DNA of 60,179 nt from Lachnospiraceae bacterium. Its GTDB lineage: Bacteria > Bacillota > Clostridia > Lachnospirales > Lachnospiraceae. Positions within the stretch are counted from its first letter, which is position 1; every line of letters starts with the position of its first letter. The stretch is taken from assembly GCA_017936785.1 (NCBI GenBank), contig JAGBEV010000027.1:1-60179 (forward strand), given 5' to 3'. Positions 26,738 through 35,541 of the stretch are shown here, piece after piece. Under the pieces are notes generated by a model. It worked only from the letters and a program-made list of their open reading frames with translations. It ran no database searches and was not told the DNA's origin. A program made the translations under genes and the position numbers.

Positions 26738-27496
26738 ATGGCATTGTTGGAAGTTAAGAACTTAGGCATTTCCTTTGGAGGCTTAAAAGCGGTAAATGCC
26801 TTTGAGGTCACTATAGAAAAGGGACAGTTATATGGTCTGATCGGGCCAAACGGAGCGGGAAAGACAACGGTATTTAATCTGCTGACAGGGGTTTATAAGC
26901 CCGATGAAGGAACTGTTTTGCTGGATGGAGTCAACATTACCGGCAAAAAGGCAATCGAGATCAGTAAGGGCGGTATTGCCAGAACCTTCCAGAATATCAG
27001 ATTATTTAAGGATATGTCCGTTTTAGATAATGTAAAAGTGGCGCTTCATAATCATCACCACTATTCCACTTTTGAGGGGATTCTCAGATTGCCCAGATAT
27101 TTTAAGGTGGAAAAGGAAATGAATGAAAAAGCCATGGAGCTTTTGAAAGTCTTTGAGCTGGATGGATATGCGGATTATCTGGCAGCAAATCTGCCCTATG
27201 GACAGCAGAGAAAGCTGGAGATCGCAAGAGCTCTTGCCACGGAACCAAAGCTTTTGCTGCTGGATGAGCCTGCTGCAGGTATGAATCCCAATGAGACAAA
27301 GGAATTAATGGATACCATCCGTTTTGTCAGGGATCATTTTGATATGACGATCCTGCTGATCGAGCATGATATGAAACTGGTATCCGGAATCTGCGAAAAG
27401 CTGACAGTACTGAATTTCGGTGAGGTGCTGGCACAGGGAGATACCTCAGAGGTGTTGAACAACCATGAGGTTATTACGGCATATCTGGGAGAGTAG
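26738..27496 (+). CDS. livG: branched-chain amino acid ABC transporter ATPase LivG
   Basis: 252 residues. Walker A GPNGAGKTT (near 36-44), a modified signature LPYGQQRKLEIARAL, Walker B LLLLDEPAAGMN and H-loop IEHDM are all present. It carries the LivG-type C-terminal tail (VLAQGDTSEVLNNHEVITAYLGE). GGGGAGGC precedes the ATG. It hydrolyses ATP to power import together with LivF. Confidence 0.96.
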   Translation: MALLEVKNLGISFGGLKAVNAFEVTIEKGQLYGLIGPNGAGKTTVFNLLTGVYKPDEGTVLLDGVNITGKKAIEISKGGIARTFQNIRLFKDMSVLDNVKVALHNHHHYSTFEGILRLPRYFKVEKEMNEKAMELLKVFELDGYADYLAANLPYGQQRKLEIARALATEPKLLLLDEPAAGMNPNETKELMDTIRFVRDHFDMTILLIEHDMKLVSGICEKLTVLNFGEVLAQGDTSEVLNNHEVITAYLGE

Positions 27497-27508
27497 GAGG
27501 CAATTATC

Positions 27509-28219
27509 ATGGCAATGTTGGAAGTAAAAGATCTGCATGTACATTATGGTGTCATCGAAGCCATTAAAGGCATCAGTTTTGAAGTAAATAAAGGTGAAGT
27601 AATTGCTCTGATCGGAGCCAACGGAGCGGGGAAGACCACAACCCTTCATACCATATCCGGTTTGATCAAACCCTCAGCCGGAACGGTTTTATTTGAGGGA
27701 AAGGATATTGTGAAAATTCCCGGACATAAGATCGTATCTCTGGGAATGGCTCATGTACCGGAAGGAAGAAGGGTATTTGCCCAGCTTTCCGTTTATGAAA
27801 ATCTGCTCATGGGAGCTTATACCAGAAAGGATAAAGAAGAAATCCAGAACTCCCTGCAGATCGTTTATGATCGTTTTCCCAGACTGGAAGAAAGAAAAAA
27901 CCAGATGGCAGGAACCCTGAGCGGCGGTGAGCAGCAGATGTTAGCCATGGGAAGAGCGCTTATGAGCAATCCCGGCATTATCCTTATGGATGAGCCTTCC
28001 ATGGGATTGTCTCCGATCTTTGTAAACGAAATTTTTGATATTATCCAAAAAGTCAGTGAAGCGGGAACTACAGTTCTTTTAGTGGAACAAAATGCCAAGA
28101 AGGCACTTTCCATTGCAGACAGGGCATATGTATTGGAAACCGGAAAGATCGTTCTGGAAGGAAAAGCAGATGAATTGATGAATGACGATTCCATCAAAAA
28201 GGCTTATTTAGGTGAATAA
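27509..28219 (+). CDS. livF: branched-chain amino acid ABC transporter ATPase LivF
   Basis: 236 residues. Walker A GANGAGKTT (near 37-45), signature LSGGEQQMLAMGRAL, Walker B IILMDEPSMGLSP and the H-loop region are intact. The segment VPEGRRVFAQLSVYENLLMGAY is typical of LivF. AGGAGGC precedes the ATG, 12 bases after livG. It is the last liv gene; the kinase-like gene follows after 19 bases. Confidence 0.96.
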   Translation: MAMLEVKDLHVHYGVIEAIKGISFEVNKGEVIALIGANGAGKTTTLHTISGLIKPSAGTVLFEGKDIVKIPGHKIVSLGMAHVPEGRRVFAQLSVYENLLMGAYTRKDKEEIQNSLQIVYDRFPRLEERKNQMAGTLSGGEQQMLAMGRALMSNPGIILMDEPSMGLSPIFVNEIFDIIQKVSEAGTTVLLVEQNAKKALSIADRAYVLETGKIVLEGKADELMNDDSIKKAYLGE

Positions 28220-28238
28220 GAAAAAGGGGGTTATGTCT

Positions 28239-28859
28239 ATGGAAAATGTGATCATTACCATTGCGCGTCAGTACGGCAGTGGAGGAAAAACATTAGGAAA
28301 GGCACTTGCCAAGAATATGGGCATCAACTGTTATGACAGGGAACTGATGCGTCTGGCTTCTGATGAAAGCGGTATTGCCGAGGGCATGTTTGGAGCAGCG
28401 GATGAGAAACTTAAGAAAAGCCCTCTGCTTAGAATAACCAAAAACGTATATCAGGGGCAGCTGATTCCGCCGGATGATGATGATTTCACATCCAGCGACA
28501 ATCTGTTTAACTATCAGGCAAAGATCATCAAACAGCTTGCAGAAGCGGAGTCCTGTGTGATCATCGGACGATGTGCGGATTATGTGTTAAAGGATAAGAA
28601 AAATGTTGTCAGCGTTTTTGTCCATGCGCCTAAGGATTATTGTATGAAGCTGGCAAAGGAACGTCTGGGATATCCTGATAAGGAAGTGGAAAAGTATATT
28701 GCCAGGACTGACAAATACAGGGCGGAATATTACAAATACCACACAGGTAACACATGGTATGACGCCAGAAATTATGATCTGTGTCTGGACAGTTCCAAGC
28801 TGACCCAGGATGAGGCGATTGCAGTGATCAAAGACTATATCAAAACCCGGTTCCATTGA
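28239..28859 (+). CDS. cytidylate-kinase-like family protein
   Basis: 206 residues from ATG 28239, which has AAAGGGGG about 8 bases upstream (an ATG at 28233 is too close to it). A P-loop-like ITIARQYGSGGKTLGKALA opens the protein, as in the cytidylate kinase-like family (PF13189). A real cmk is present at 45475 in this window, so this is not the housekeeping enzyme; substrates of this family are not known. It ends the liv transcript before a terminator. Confidence 0.85.
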   Translation: MENVIITIARQYGSGGKTLGKALAKNMGINCYDRELMRLASDESGIAEGMFGAADEKLKKSPLLRITKNVYQGQLIPPDDDDFTSSDNLFNYQAKIIKQLAEAESCVIIGRCADYVLKDKKNVVSVFVHAPKDYCMKLAKERLGYPDKEVEKYIARTDKYRAEYYKYHTGNTWYDARNYDLCLDSSKLTQDEAIAVIKDYIKTRFH

Positions 28860-28898
28860 TATAGCGGGCAATAGAAGAGTTGGTATATATGTGATGAT

Positions 28899-28930
28899 AT
28901 GCGGAGTGGGAAACTGCTCCGCATTTTTTG
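28899..28930 (+). terminator. intrinsic terminator of the liv operon
   Basis: ATGCGGAG (28899-28906) pairs with CTCCGCAT (28917-28924), followed by six T. Confidence 0.9.
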
Positions 28931-28951
28931 TAATGTAAATGAATATATGTT

Positions 28952-29004
28952 AGTTGACAAAATCAACTTTATGCAGTATGCTTAATATGTTGACAAAATC
29001 AACA
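28952..29004 (+). promoter_or_regulatory. promoter flanked by two identical MarR-type palindromes
   Basis: GTTGACAAAATCAAC occurs twice, at 28953-28967 and 28989-29003, 36 bases apart. Each is an inverted repeat (GTTGA and TCAAC) with a 5-base centre, extended by one base pair on each side. The first copy contains the -35 TTGACA (28954-28959), 17 bases before TATGCT (28977-28982); the second lies just downstream of the start. A MarR gene is in the operon, so autorepression is likely. Confidence 0.8.
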
Positions 29005-29027
29005 AAATGCGTGGAGGTAGAGAACTC

Positions 29028-29357
29028 ATGGATACATTGATGGTCGTAAAAAAAGAAGAAGCAAAAAAAAGAGTGTTTAAGGGTGTTTATCTTGATTCAC
29101 TTGCAGTGGGAGAAAAAAGTATGGTATGCAAAATGAACTACCAAAATGGTGATTTTGCGTCAGAGCATCAGCATCCCCATGAGCAGTGCGGGTATGTTAT
29201 TTCGGGAGAATATGAGCTTACCATCGGAGATGAAAAATGGCTCCTTGGCAGTGGCGACAGTTATGCGATCCCGGGAAATAAAATCCATTCATTTAAGGTG
29301 TTGAAGGCTGGAGAAGTGGTAGATGTATTTACACCCCAGAGAGAGGATTATTTGTAA
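29028..29357 (+). CDS. cupin-domain protein
   Basis: 109 residues from ATG 29028, which has GGAGGT upstream; the in-frame ATG at 29007 is before the site. A single cupin barrel: motif 1 ASEHQHPHEQCGYVISGEYEL (histidines near 45, 47 and 49) and motif 2 GDSYAIPGNKIHSF. It may bind a metal or a small ligand. As first gene of an operon with a MarR regulator and an acetyltransferase, it may help detoxify or sense a compound; this is inference. Confidence 0.85.
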   Translation: MDTLMVVKKEEAKKRVFKGVYLDSLAVGEKSMVCKMNYQNGDFASEHQHPHEQCGYVISGEYELTIGDEKWLLGSGDSYAIPGNKIHSFKVLKAGEVVDVFTPQREDYL

Positions 29358-29358
29358 A

Positions 29359-29793
29359 ATGAAGAAGTCTTTGCAAACAGCCATACTCATAAGAAAATTC
29401 AACAGATTTTATTTGCCGTATTTCCATCTTTTGACACAGAAATATCTGAATACAGAGTATTCAGTTGCAGAAGCACGGATACTGTATGAAATATATGAGA
29501 ATAAAGAAATCAGTGCCAGAGATATCGTTAATAATCTCCATGTTGATAAAGGTTATCTGAGCAGGATATTGAAAAAACTTGAATCAAAATCTTTAATTAA
29601 CCGGGAAGCGTCAAATGATGACTCCAGGTTGACAGTTATCTCACTTACAAACAATGGAGAAACACTTGCTGAGAATCTTATTGGGGAATCAATCCGGCAG
29701 GTAGAAAAAGACATTATGGGGATTTCAGATAGTGATTTGGATAAGCTATCCTATCATTTAGAAGAAATTATTGAAATTTTAGGGGGCAGATAA
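29359..29793 (+). CDS. MarR-family transcriptional regulator
   Basis: 144 residues from ATG 29359, one base after the cupin stop, with GAGAGGA upstream. A winged helix-turn-helix is clear: EISARDIVNNLHVDKGYLSRILKKLESKSLI, then the wing NDDSRLTVISLTNNG. The N-terminal dimerisation helix is present. It probably binds the two palindromes at 28952-29004 and represses its own operon. The GNAT gene begins one base after its stop, which mirrors the MarR-GNAT fusion proteins known in other bacteria. Confidence 0.9.
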   Translation: MKKSLQTAILIRKFNRFYLPYFHLLTQKYLNTEYSVAEARILYEIYENKEISARDIVNNLHVDKGYLSRILKKLESKSLINREASNDDSRLTVISLTNNGETLAENLIGESIRQVEKDIMGISDSDLDKLSYHLEEIIEILGGR

Positions 29794-29794
29794 A

Positions 29795-30250
29795 ATGAAA
29801 GTTTTTGAGTATGATCCGAAATATAAGGATTCGTTTATTCAGTTTAATACAGATTGGATCGTTGACAATTTTGGATGTCTTGAGGAAGAAGACATTGAAA
29901 CATTTGCAAAAATCGATGAAGACTTAAAGAATGGTGCAATGATCTATTTTGCAGTTGAAAATGATATCCCGCTTGCAACCTGTATGGCAAAACCTGTGAG
30001 TGGGGAAACATGGGAAATTTGTAAACTTGGTTCAAATAAGTACAGAGAGCATAAAGGAAGTGGAAGTGCTGTTTTTGAAGCATCGATGAAATGGGCAATA
30101 GACCATGGCGCCAAAAGATTGTTTGTTTTGTCTAATCGCAAACTGAAACCGGCGATTCACATTTACGAAAAATTTGGATTTAAAGAAATCAAATTAGATG
30201 ATTATGAGTATATCCGGGGAGATATTGCCTTTGAAAAGTTAATGGATTGA
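29795..30250 (+). CDS. GNAT family N-acetyltransferase
   Basis: 151 residues. It transfers acetyl from acetyl-CoA to an unknown amine. The acetyl-CoA loop region is KLGSNKYREHKGSGSAVFEASM, slightly off the classic R/Q-x-x-G-x-G/A, and the C-terminal strand ends in KLKPAIHIYEKFGFKEI, a very typical GNAT motif B. It lies directly after the MarR gene and is likely controlled with it. GGGGGCAG precedes the ATG. Confidence 0.9.
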   Translation: MKVFEYDPKYKDSFIQFNTDWIVDNFGCLEEEDIETFAKIDEDLKNGAMIYFAVENDIPLATCMAKPVSGETWEICKLGSNKYREHKGSGSAVFEASMKWAIDHGAKRLFVLSNRKLKPAIHIYEKFGFKEIKLDDYEYIRGDIAFEKLMD

Positions 30251-30392
30251 TCCGGATTTCAGTTTTACTTTCTGCTTCTGGTTAATATATGTGTGGAAGC
30301 ATCCCGGACAGGAGCTTTCTTTTTTTATTAACAGTCATAATTTATCACTTCTTTTATTATGATAGTAGTAATAAAAGTTAGATGGTTTCAAT

Positions 30393-31694
30393 ATGAAAAA
30401 ATTGATTATGATCTTTTTGAGTTTCCAGATTGCCTTTATGGTTCTGGTAACATCAGTTACCGGCGCCGTAATGCCTGGGGAGACGGAACAGCCCGGTCAG
30501 GAGCAGATGGAACAAGAAGCGGGAGAACAATCAGAACAGGAACAGCCCAAAGTGGAGGGGGCACAGGAGCAGGTACAGAATGTGCCCCAGGAAACGGTAC
30601 AGAATGGTCTGGAACTGGATATTGCAGCACCTTCGGCAATCTTGATGGAGGCTTCTACGGGGACGGTCATTTATGAAAAAGCGCCGGATACACCGTTAAA
30701 GCCGGCAAGCATTACCAAAATTATGACGTTGCTGCTTACCTTTGAAGCACTGGAAAAGGGGCAGATCCATCTGGAGGACCAGGTGACCACCAGCGCTTAT
30801 GCAAAATCCATGGGAGGCTCCCAGGTGTTTCTGGAAGAGGGAGAAGTCCAGACTGTAGATACATTGATCAAATGTATCGCAGTAGCAAGCGGCAATGATG
30901 CGGCAGTTGCAATGGCAGAGCATATTGCAGGAAGCGAAGAGGCTTTTGTGCAGATGATGAATGAAGAAGCGGCAAGGCTGAACATGACGGCAACCCACTT
31001 TGAAGACTGCTGTGGATTGACGGATTCAGATACCCACATTACCAGCGCAAGGGATGTGGCGGTCATGTCCAGGGAACTGATCACCAGATATCCACAGATT
31101 TATGACTATACCAAGATCTGGATGGAGGATATCACCCATACTACTGCAAAAGGAAGCACACCCTTTACGCTGACCAGTACCAACAAACTGCTGAAACAGT
31201 ATCCCTATACAACAGGCTTAAAAACGGGTTCCACCAGTTCGGCAAAATACTGTCTTTCCGCTACAGCCAACAAGGATGGCATCGATATGATCGCAGTTGT
31301 TATGGCAGCGCCGGATTATAAGGTGCGTTTTGCTGATGCCATGAAGCTGCTGCAGCATGGCTTTTCTGTAAGCCGGATCTATCAGGACCCCCATCAGGAC
31401 GATCTGGAGGCGGCTGTTGTAAAAGGCGGTGTGGAGGATCAGGTAAATCTTGTTTATGAGAATCAGTTCACATATCTGGATGTGACAGGACAGGATTTAA
31501 GCCAGATCACCAAGGAAATCCGCTTACAGGAAGAGCATCATGCGCCGATTACTGCAGGAGAAGCGGCAGGAGAAGCAATCTATTTTCTCAACGGAAACAA
31601 GATCGGCAGTGTCAATATACTTTACGGAGAGGATATCAGGGAAGCAAAATACATAGATTATTTAAAAATGATCTGGCGGATTTATTTGATCTGA
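30393..31694 (+). CDS. D-alanyl-D-alanine carboxypeptidase (PBP5/DacF-like)
   Basis: 433 residues. Peptidase family S11: catalytic SITK at residues 106-109, SGN in ASGNDAAVAMAEH, and KTG in GLKTGSTSSAKYC. It trims the terminal D-Ala from peptidoglycan stem peptides outside the cell. A signal sequence (about 1-26) is followed by an unusual linker of some 45 residues rich in glutamate, glutamine and proline. A C-terminal PBP5-type domain and a short hydrophobic end (DYLKMIWRIYLI) follow. The ribosome binding site is weak. A second paralogue lies at 34135. Confidence 0.92.
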   Translation: MKKLIMIFLSFQIAFMVLVTSVTGAVMPGETEQPGQEQMEQEAGEQSEQEQPKVEGAQEQVQNVPQETVQNGLELDIAAPSAILMEASTGTVIYEKAPDTPLKPASITKIMTLLLTFEALEKGQIHLEDQVTTSAYAKSMGGSQVFLEEGEVQTVDTLIKCIAVASGNDAAVAMAEHIAGSEEAFVQMMNEEAARLNMTATHFEDCCGLTDSDTHITSARDVAVMSRELITRYPQIYDYTKIWMEDITHTTAKGSTPFTLTSTNKLLKQYPYTTGLKTGSTSSAKYCLSATANKDGIDMIAVVMAAPDYKVRFADAMKLLQHGFSVSRIYQDPHQDDLEAAVVKGGVEDQVNLVYENQFTYLDVTGQDLSQITKEIRLQEEHHAPITAGEAAGEAIYFLNGNKIGSVNILYGEDIREAKYIDYLKMIWRIYLI

Positions 31695-31804
31695 AGGGAA
31701 GATCATCCTGCCAAAACAAAAGAATTATCATCTCATGATGGGAGGTTTTTGACGGGAAGAATGGTTCCGTGTTATACTGGGGCACAGATAACAGGAGATT
31801 TGGA

Positions 31805-32656
31805 ATGAAAATTTTAATCATGTGTTTTACGCTTTTGATCTGCATGGCAGCAGTTATCATCATCTGGGATGTCCATCATTTTGTGGTGAAAAAGTATGCG
31901 TTGACAGGAAAAAAACTGAAGAAAAATTACCGCTTTGTCATGTTGTCAGACCTGCATGGCAAGAGCTTCGGAAAGAATCATGAAAAGCTGCTTCATAAAA
32001 TTGATGAACTGGCGCCGGAGGGAATCTTTATTGCGGGAGATATGATAACGGCAAAGCCGGGGAAAAATTTTGATACAGTTGTGGATTTTATCAGAAAGCT
32101 GGCAGATAAATATCCGGTATACTACGGCAGCGGAAACCATGAGTACCGCATGGAAATCTATCCGGAAAAATACGGGGATATGTCAAAGAAATTTGAAGAT
32201 GCCATCAGGCATCCCAACCTGGTCCGGCTGAAAAATCAGAAATTTTTGCTGGAAAAGGAAAATATCCTTATTTACGGACTGGAGATTGACAGGGAATTTT
32301 ATAAAAAATTTCACGCACCTGAAATGGAAGAGCGCTATTTGGAGCAAAAGCTGGGGAAGCCGGATGAGGAAGCTTATACCATTATGATCGCCCATAATCC
32401 GGCTTATTTTCCTGCTTATGCAAAATACAAAACGGATCTGGTATTGTCCGGTCATGTTCATGGAGGTATTGCCAGACTGCCTTTTCTGGGCGGAGTAATT
32501 TCCCCGGCACTTCGTCTGTTCCCTAAATATGACGGCGGACTTTTTAAAGAAAGAAATACCACCATGATTTTAGGAAGAGGACTGGGTACCCATACGCTGC
32601 CCGTGCGTTTTCTTAATCCGGGAGAACTGATCCTGGTAACTTTGGAAGCGGAATAA
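31805..32656 (+). CDS. membrane-anchored metallophosphoesterase (YkuE-like)
   Basis: 283 residues from ATG 31805 (AGGAG nine bases upstream). One N-terminal membrane helix (about 2-22) is followed by a calcineurin-like phosphoesterase: SDLHG, AGDM, GSGNHEY, IAHNP and SGHVHGG supply the metal ligands. The substrate is not known; Bacillus relatives hydrolyse phosphoesters at the cell surface. It lies between two D,D-carboxypeptidase genes and scpAB, without clear functional link. Confidence 0.88.
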   Translation: MKILIMCFTLLICMAAVIIIWDVHHFVVKKYALTGKKLKKNYRFVMLSDLHGKSFGKNHEKLLHKIDELAPEGIFIAGDMITAKPGKNFDTVVDFIRKLADKYPVYYGSGNHEYRMEIYPEKYGDMSKKFEDAIRHPNLVRLKNQKFLLEKENILIYGLEIDREFYKKFHAPEMEERYLEQKLGKPDEEAYTIMIAHNPAYFPAYAKYKTDLVLSGHVHGGIARLPFLGGVISPALRLFPKYDGGLFKERNTTMILGRGLGTHTLPVRFLNPGELILVTLEAE

Positions 32657-32766
32657 ATAACATAAGAGTTGAAAGAAATGAAAAACAATATATAGTTTTA
32701 TCTCTTGCAATTAAACCCAAGATGTAGTATTATGAACTGGCACGAAAAAAAGCGCGGGGGATGGCT

Positions 32767-33516
32767 ATGTCATTAGAGGTTAAATTACAAGTATTTGAAG
32801 GTCCTCTGGATCTGTTATTACATTTGATCGAAAAGAATAAAGTGGATATTTATGACATTCCTATTGTTGACATTACAGAGCAGTATTTGGATTATATCAG
32901 GCAGATGCGCCGGGAAGACATGAATATCATGAGTGAATTCCTTGTTATGGCTGCCACATTGATCGACATTAAGTGCAGGATGCTTCTGCCCAAAGAGGTC
33001 AATGAGGACGGAGAAGAGGAAGATCCCAGAGCAGAGCTGGTGGAAAAACTGCTGGAATATAAAATGTACAAGTATATGTCTTATGAATTGAAGGACAGGC
33101 AGTTAGACGCTGCCAAGGTGTGGTTTAAGACAAAGACCATGCCTAAGGAGGTAGCAGAATACACGCCGCCTGTAGATTATGAGCAGCTGATCGGAGAAGT
33201 AAATCTTTCCGGCTTGAGAGAGATTTTTGAATCGGTCATAAAGCGGCGGGAGGACAAGATCGATCCGATTCGTTCCACCTTTGGCAAGATTGAAAAGGAC
33301 GAGGTGGATATGGATGCTAAAATGATCTATGTGCAGGATTATATTCTGCTGCAGAAGAAGTGCAGTTTCCGCAATCTTTTGGAAAAACAGCACTCAAAAG
33401 CGGAAGTGATCGTAACCTTTCTGGTTATTTTGGAATTGATGAAAATCGGCAAGATCCTCATTGAGCAGGAGGAAGCTTTTGACGATATTTATATTACCTC
33501 AAGGGAGGCAGCATAA
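32767..33516 (+). CDS. scpA: segregation and condensation protein A
   Basis: 249 residues from ATG 32767 (a GGGGG run six bases upstream); ATG 32761 abuts that run and is less likely. ScpA is the kleisin that bridges the two SMC heads in the chromosome-organising complex. The N-terminus LQVFEGPLDLLLHLIEKNKVDIYDIPI is diagnostic. A C-terminal winged helix (SFRNLLEKQHSKAEVIVTFLVILELMK) binds SMC. Its stop touches the scpB start. Confidence 0.95.
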   Translation: MSLEVKLQVFEGPLDLLLHLIEKNKVDIYDIPIVDITEQYLDYIRQMRREDMNIMSEFLVMAATLIDIKCRMLLPKEVNEDGEEEDPRAELVEKLLEYKMYKYMSYELKDRQLDAAKVWFKTKTMPKEVAEYTPPVDYEQLIGEVNLSGLREIFESVIKRREDKIDPIRSTFGKIEKDEVDMDAKMIYVQDYILLQKKCSFRNLLEKQHSKAEVIVTFLVILELMKIGKILIEQEEAFDDIYITSREAA

Positions 33517-34089
33517 GTGGAAAAAGAAAAAATGAAGGCGGTGCTGGAATCCATTTTATTTACCATGGGTGAATCGGTGGATGCATCAAGGCTTTCCCAG
33601 GTTTTGGAAATACCTGTAAAGGAAGTAAATGACCTTTTAAAAGAGATGAAAGAAGAATATGATCAGGCAGAGGACAGAGGAGTTACCTTAATGGAACTGG
33701 ACGGAGCCTATCAGATGTGCAGCAAGACGGAAATGTATGAATGGCTGATCAGGATCGCATCTTCACCCAGAAAATACACCCTTACGGATTCCCTGCTGGA
33801 AACCTTATCCATTATTGCATATAAACAGCCGGTGACCAAAATTGAGATCGAGAAGATCCGCGGCGTAAGCTGTGACCATGCAGTAAACCGTCTGCTGGAA
33901 TTTGACCTGATCATGGAAGTGGGAAGAATGGATGCGCCGGGAAGACCCCTTTTATTCGGAACCACAGAGCAGTTTTTAAGAAGCTTTGGCGTTACCAGTC
34001 TGGAGGAACTGCCTCAGATGAATACAGACAGAATAGAAGAATTCAGGGAACAGGCAGAAAAAGAGGTACAACTTAAATTGGATATTTAG
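33517..34089 (+). CDS. scpB: segregation and condensation protein B
   Basis: 190 residues from GTG 33517, directly after the scpA stop; AGGGAGGC inside the end of scpA acts as ribosome binding site. Two winged-helix domains: LESILFTMGESVDASRLSQVL at the start, then the conserved LETLSIIAYKQPVTKIEIEKIRG and YGTTEQFL-like LFGTTEQFLRSFG. It dimerises and binds ScpA. Translation is coupled to scpA. Confidence 0.95.
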   Translation: MEKEKMKAVLESILFTMGESVDASRLSQVLEIPVKEVNDLLKEMKEEYDQAEDRGVTLMELDGAYQMCSKTEMYEWLIRIASSPRKYTLTDSLLETLSIIAYKQPVTKIEIEKIRGVSCDHAVNRLLEFDLIMEVGRMDAPGRPLLFGTTEQFLRSFGVTSLEELPQMNTDRIEEFREQAEKEVQLKLDI

Positions 34090-34134
34090 GAACATGTGCG
34101 AATATACTGTAAAAAACGGTATGAGGAAAAGCAT

Positions 34135-35385
34135 ATGCAAAAAGGAGCAACAAAAAGCACAAGAAGGAAAACAGTCTTTTTTCTGTGCTTTTTAATTTTG
34201 CATTTTTTTACGGTTTTATTGTTGGATAAGGGTATACAGGTCAGAGCAGAAGATATATCCGGTTCGTCCCGGCAAAAGGCAGAAGGGGCAGTACAGGAGG
34301 AACTGCGGCTTTATGCAAAGGCTGCATTGTTAATGGATGCCTCTAACAACAGAGTATTGTATGAAAAGAATGGCTATGAGGTATTGCCTATGGCATCAAC
34401 AACTAAGATCATGACAGCGGTCATAGCTTTGGAATATGGCAATCTGGAGGACCAGGTCACCGTTTCGGCACGGGCGGCATCCATGCCCAAGGTGCACTTG
34501 GGCATGAGAGAAGGAGAGACCTATAAATTAAAAGATCTTTTGTTTTCTTTAATGCTGGAATCCCACAATGATTCCGCTGTGGCTATTGCGGAACATATCG
34601 GGGGAAGTGTGGAAGGATTTGCGGATCTGATGAACCAGAAAGCGAGAGATCTGGGATGTACGGATACCTATTTCATTACGCCTAACGGTCTGGATGCTGC
34701 CCAGGGTGAGAAAACACATTCCACAACTGCCTATGATCTTGCAAAGATCGCTTCCTATGCCATTCAGAATGATCTGTTTGTGGCATTGGTGGGAACCAAA
34801 AGCCATAGCTTTGCAGAGCTTCAAAGCGGACGGAGATTTCAGGTAAATAATAAGGACCAGTTTTTGAATATGATGGATGGTGCCATCGGTATTAAAACGG
34901 GATTTACCAATCAGGCAGGATATTGTTTTGTGGGAGCGGTACAAAAAGAAGACCGTACCTTGGTGTCTGTAGTGCTTGCCAGCGGATGGCCGCCGCATAA
35001 AACTTATAAATGGGCTGATACTAAGGCGCTGATGCAGATGGGAGTAGAGGATTACAGCAGCAGAAGGGTGGAGAAAGAAGAAATTCCGGAGTGGATCGCT
35101 GTTGAAAACGGAGTGGAAGACAGGGTGGCTCTTACCATGGAATGGCAGGAAATCAATATGCTTCTGGCAGATTGGGACCAGGTAGATGTAAGTATTGATT
35201 TAAAAGAAAAGCTGGAGGCTCCGGTAGAAGAGGGAGAGATCGCAGGCTACGAAAAAGTGACTGTCAATGGAGAAACTTATTCCCTGATTCCAATTGAAAC
35301 CGCAGGCAGTATGGAGGAATATACTTATCAATATTGCCTGACCCGTCTGGTCAATCTTTTCCTTTACGGAGCACAGGAAAAATAA
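34135..35385 (+). CDS. D-alanyl-D-alanine carboxypeptidase (DacF-like)
   Basis: 416 residues from ATG 34135 (GAGGAAAA upstream; GTG 34096 lacks a site). Signal/anchor segment at about 11-31. S11 motifs: STTK (88-91), SHN in ESHNDSAVAIAEH, and KTG in GIKTGFTNQAGYC. It carries a C-terminal PBP5-like domain. In Bacillus, DacF acts on spore cortex or vegetative wall; here the role is not certain. It follows scpB by 45 bases and is probably in that transcript. It differs from the 30393 paralogue in lacking the E/Q-rich linker. Confidence 0.92.
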   Translation: MQKGATKSTRRKTVFFLCFLILHFFTVLLLDKGIQVRAEDISGSSRQKAEGAVQEELRLYAKAALLMDASNNRVLYEKNGYEVLPMASTTKIMTAVIALEYGNLEDQVTVSARAASMPKVHLGMREGETYKLKDLLFSLMLESHNDSAVAIAEHIGGSVEGFADLMNQKARDLGCTDTYFITPNGLDAAQGEKTHSTTAYDLAKIASYAIQNDLFVALVGTKSHSFAELQSGRRFQVNNKDQFLNMMDGAIGIKTGFTNQAGYCFVGAVQKEDRTLVSVVLASGWPPHKTYKWADTKALMQMGVEDYSSRRVEKEEIPEWIAVENGVEDRVALTMEWQEINMLLADWDQVDVSIDLKEKLEAPVEEGEIAGYEKVTVNGETYSLIPIETAGSMEEYTYQYCLTRLVNLFLYGAQEK

Positions 35386-35541
35386 AAGAGAAAATTCCGC
35401 TAAAATACTGTAAAAATTACAAAATCCATCTAGCCTGACTTGAAATTCTATGTTATACTTCTAAAGATGCGGCAGTGGGTATACTCTGCCCAACCGCAAA
35501 AATCGTATTTTTTTAATTAATATAAAATGGAGGTCTGAAAA

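Noticed and set aside
29007-29027. ATG 29007 as the cupin start
   Set aside because: It lies upstream of the GGAGGT ribosome binding site, which is correctly spaced for ATG 29028.
30359-30676. 105-codon + strand ORF at the start of the first carboxypeptidase
   Set aside because: Glycine/threonine-rich frame created by the E/Q/P-rich linker read out of frame; the carboxypeptidase frame has the signal sequence and catalytic motifs.
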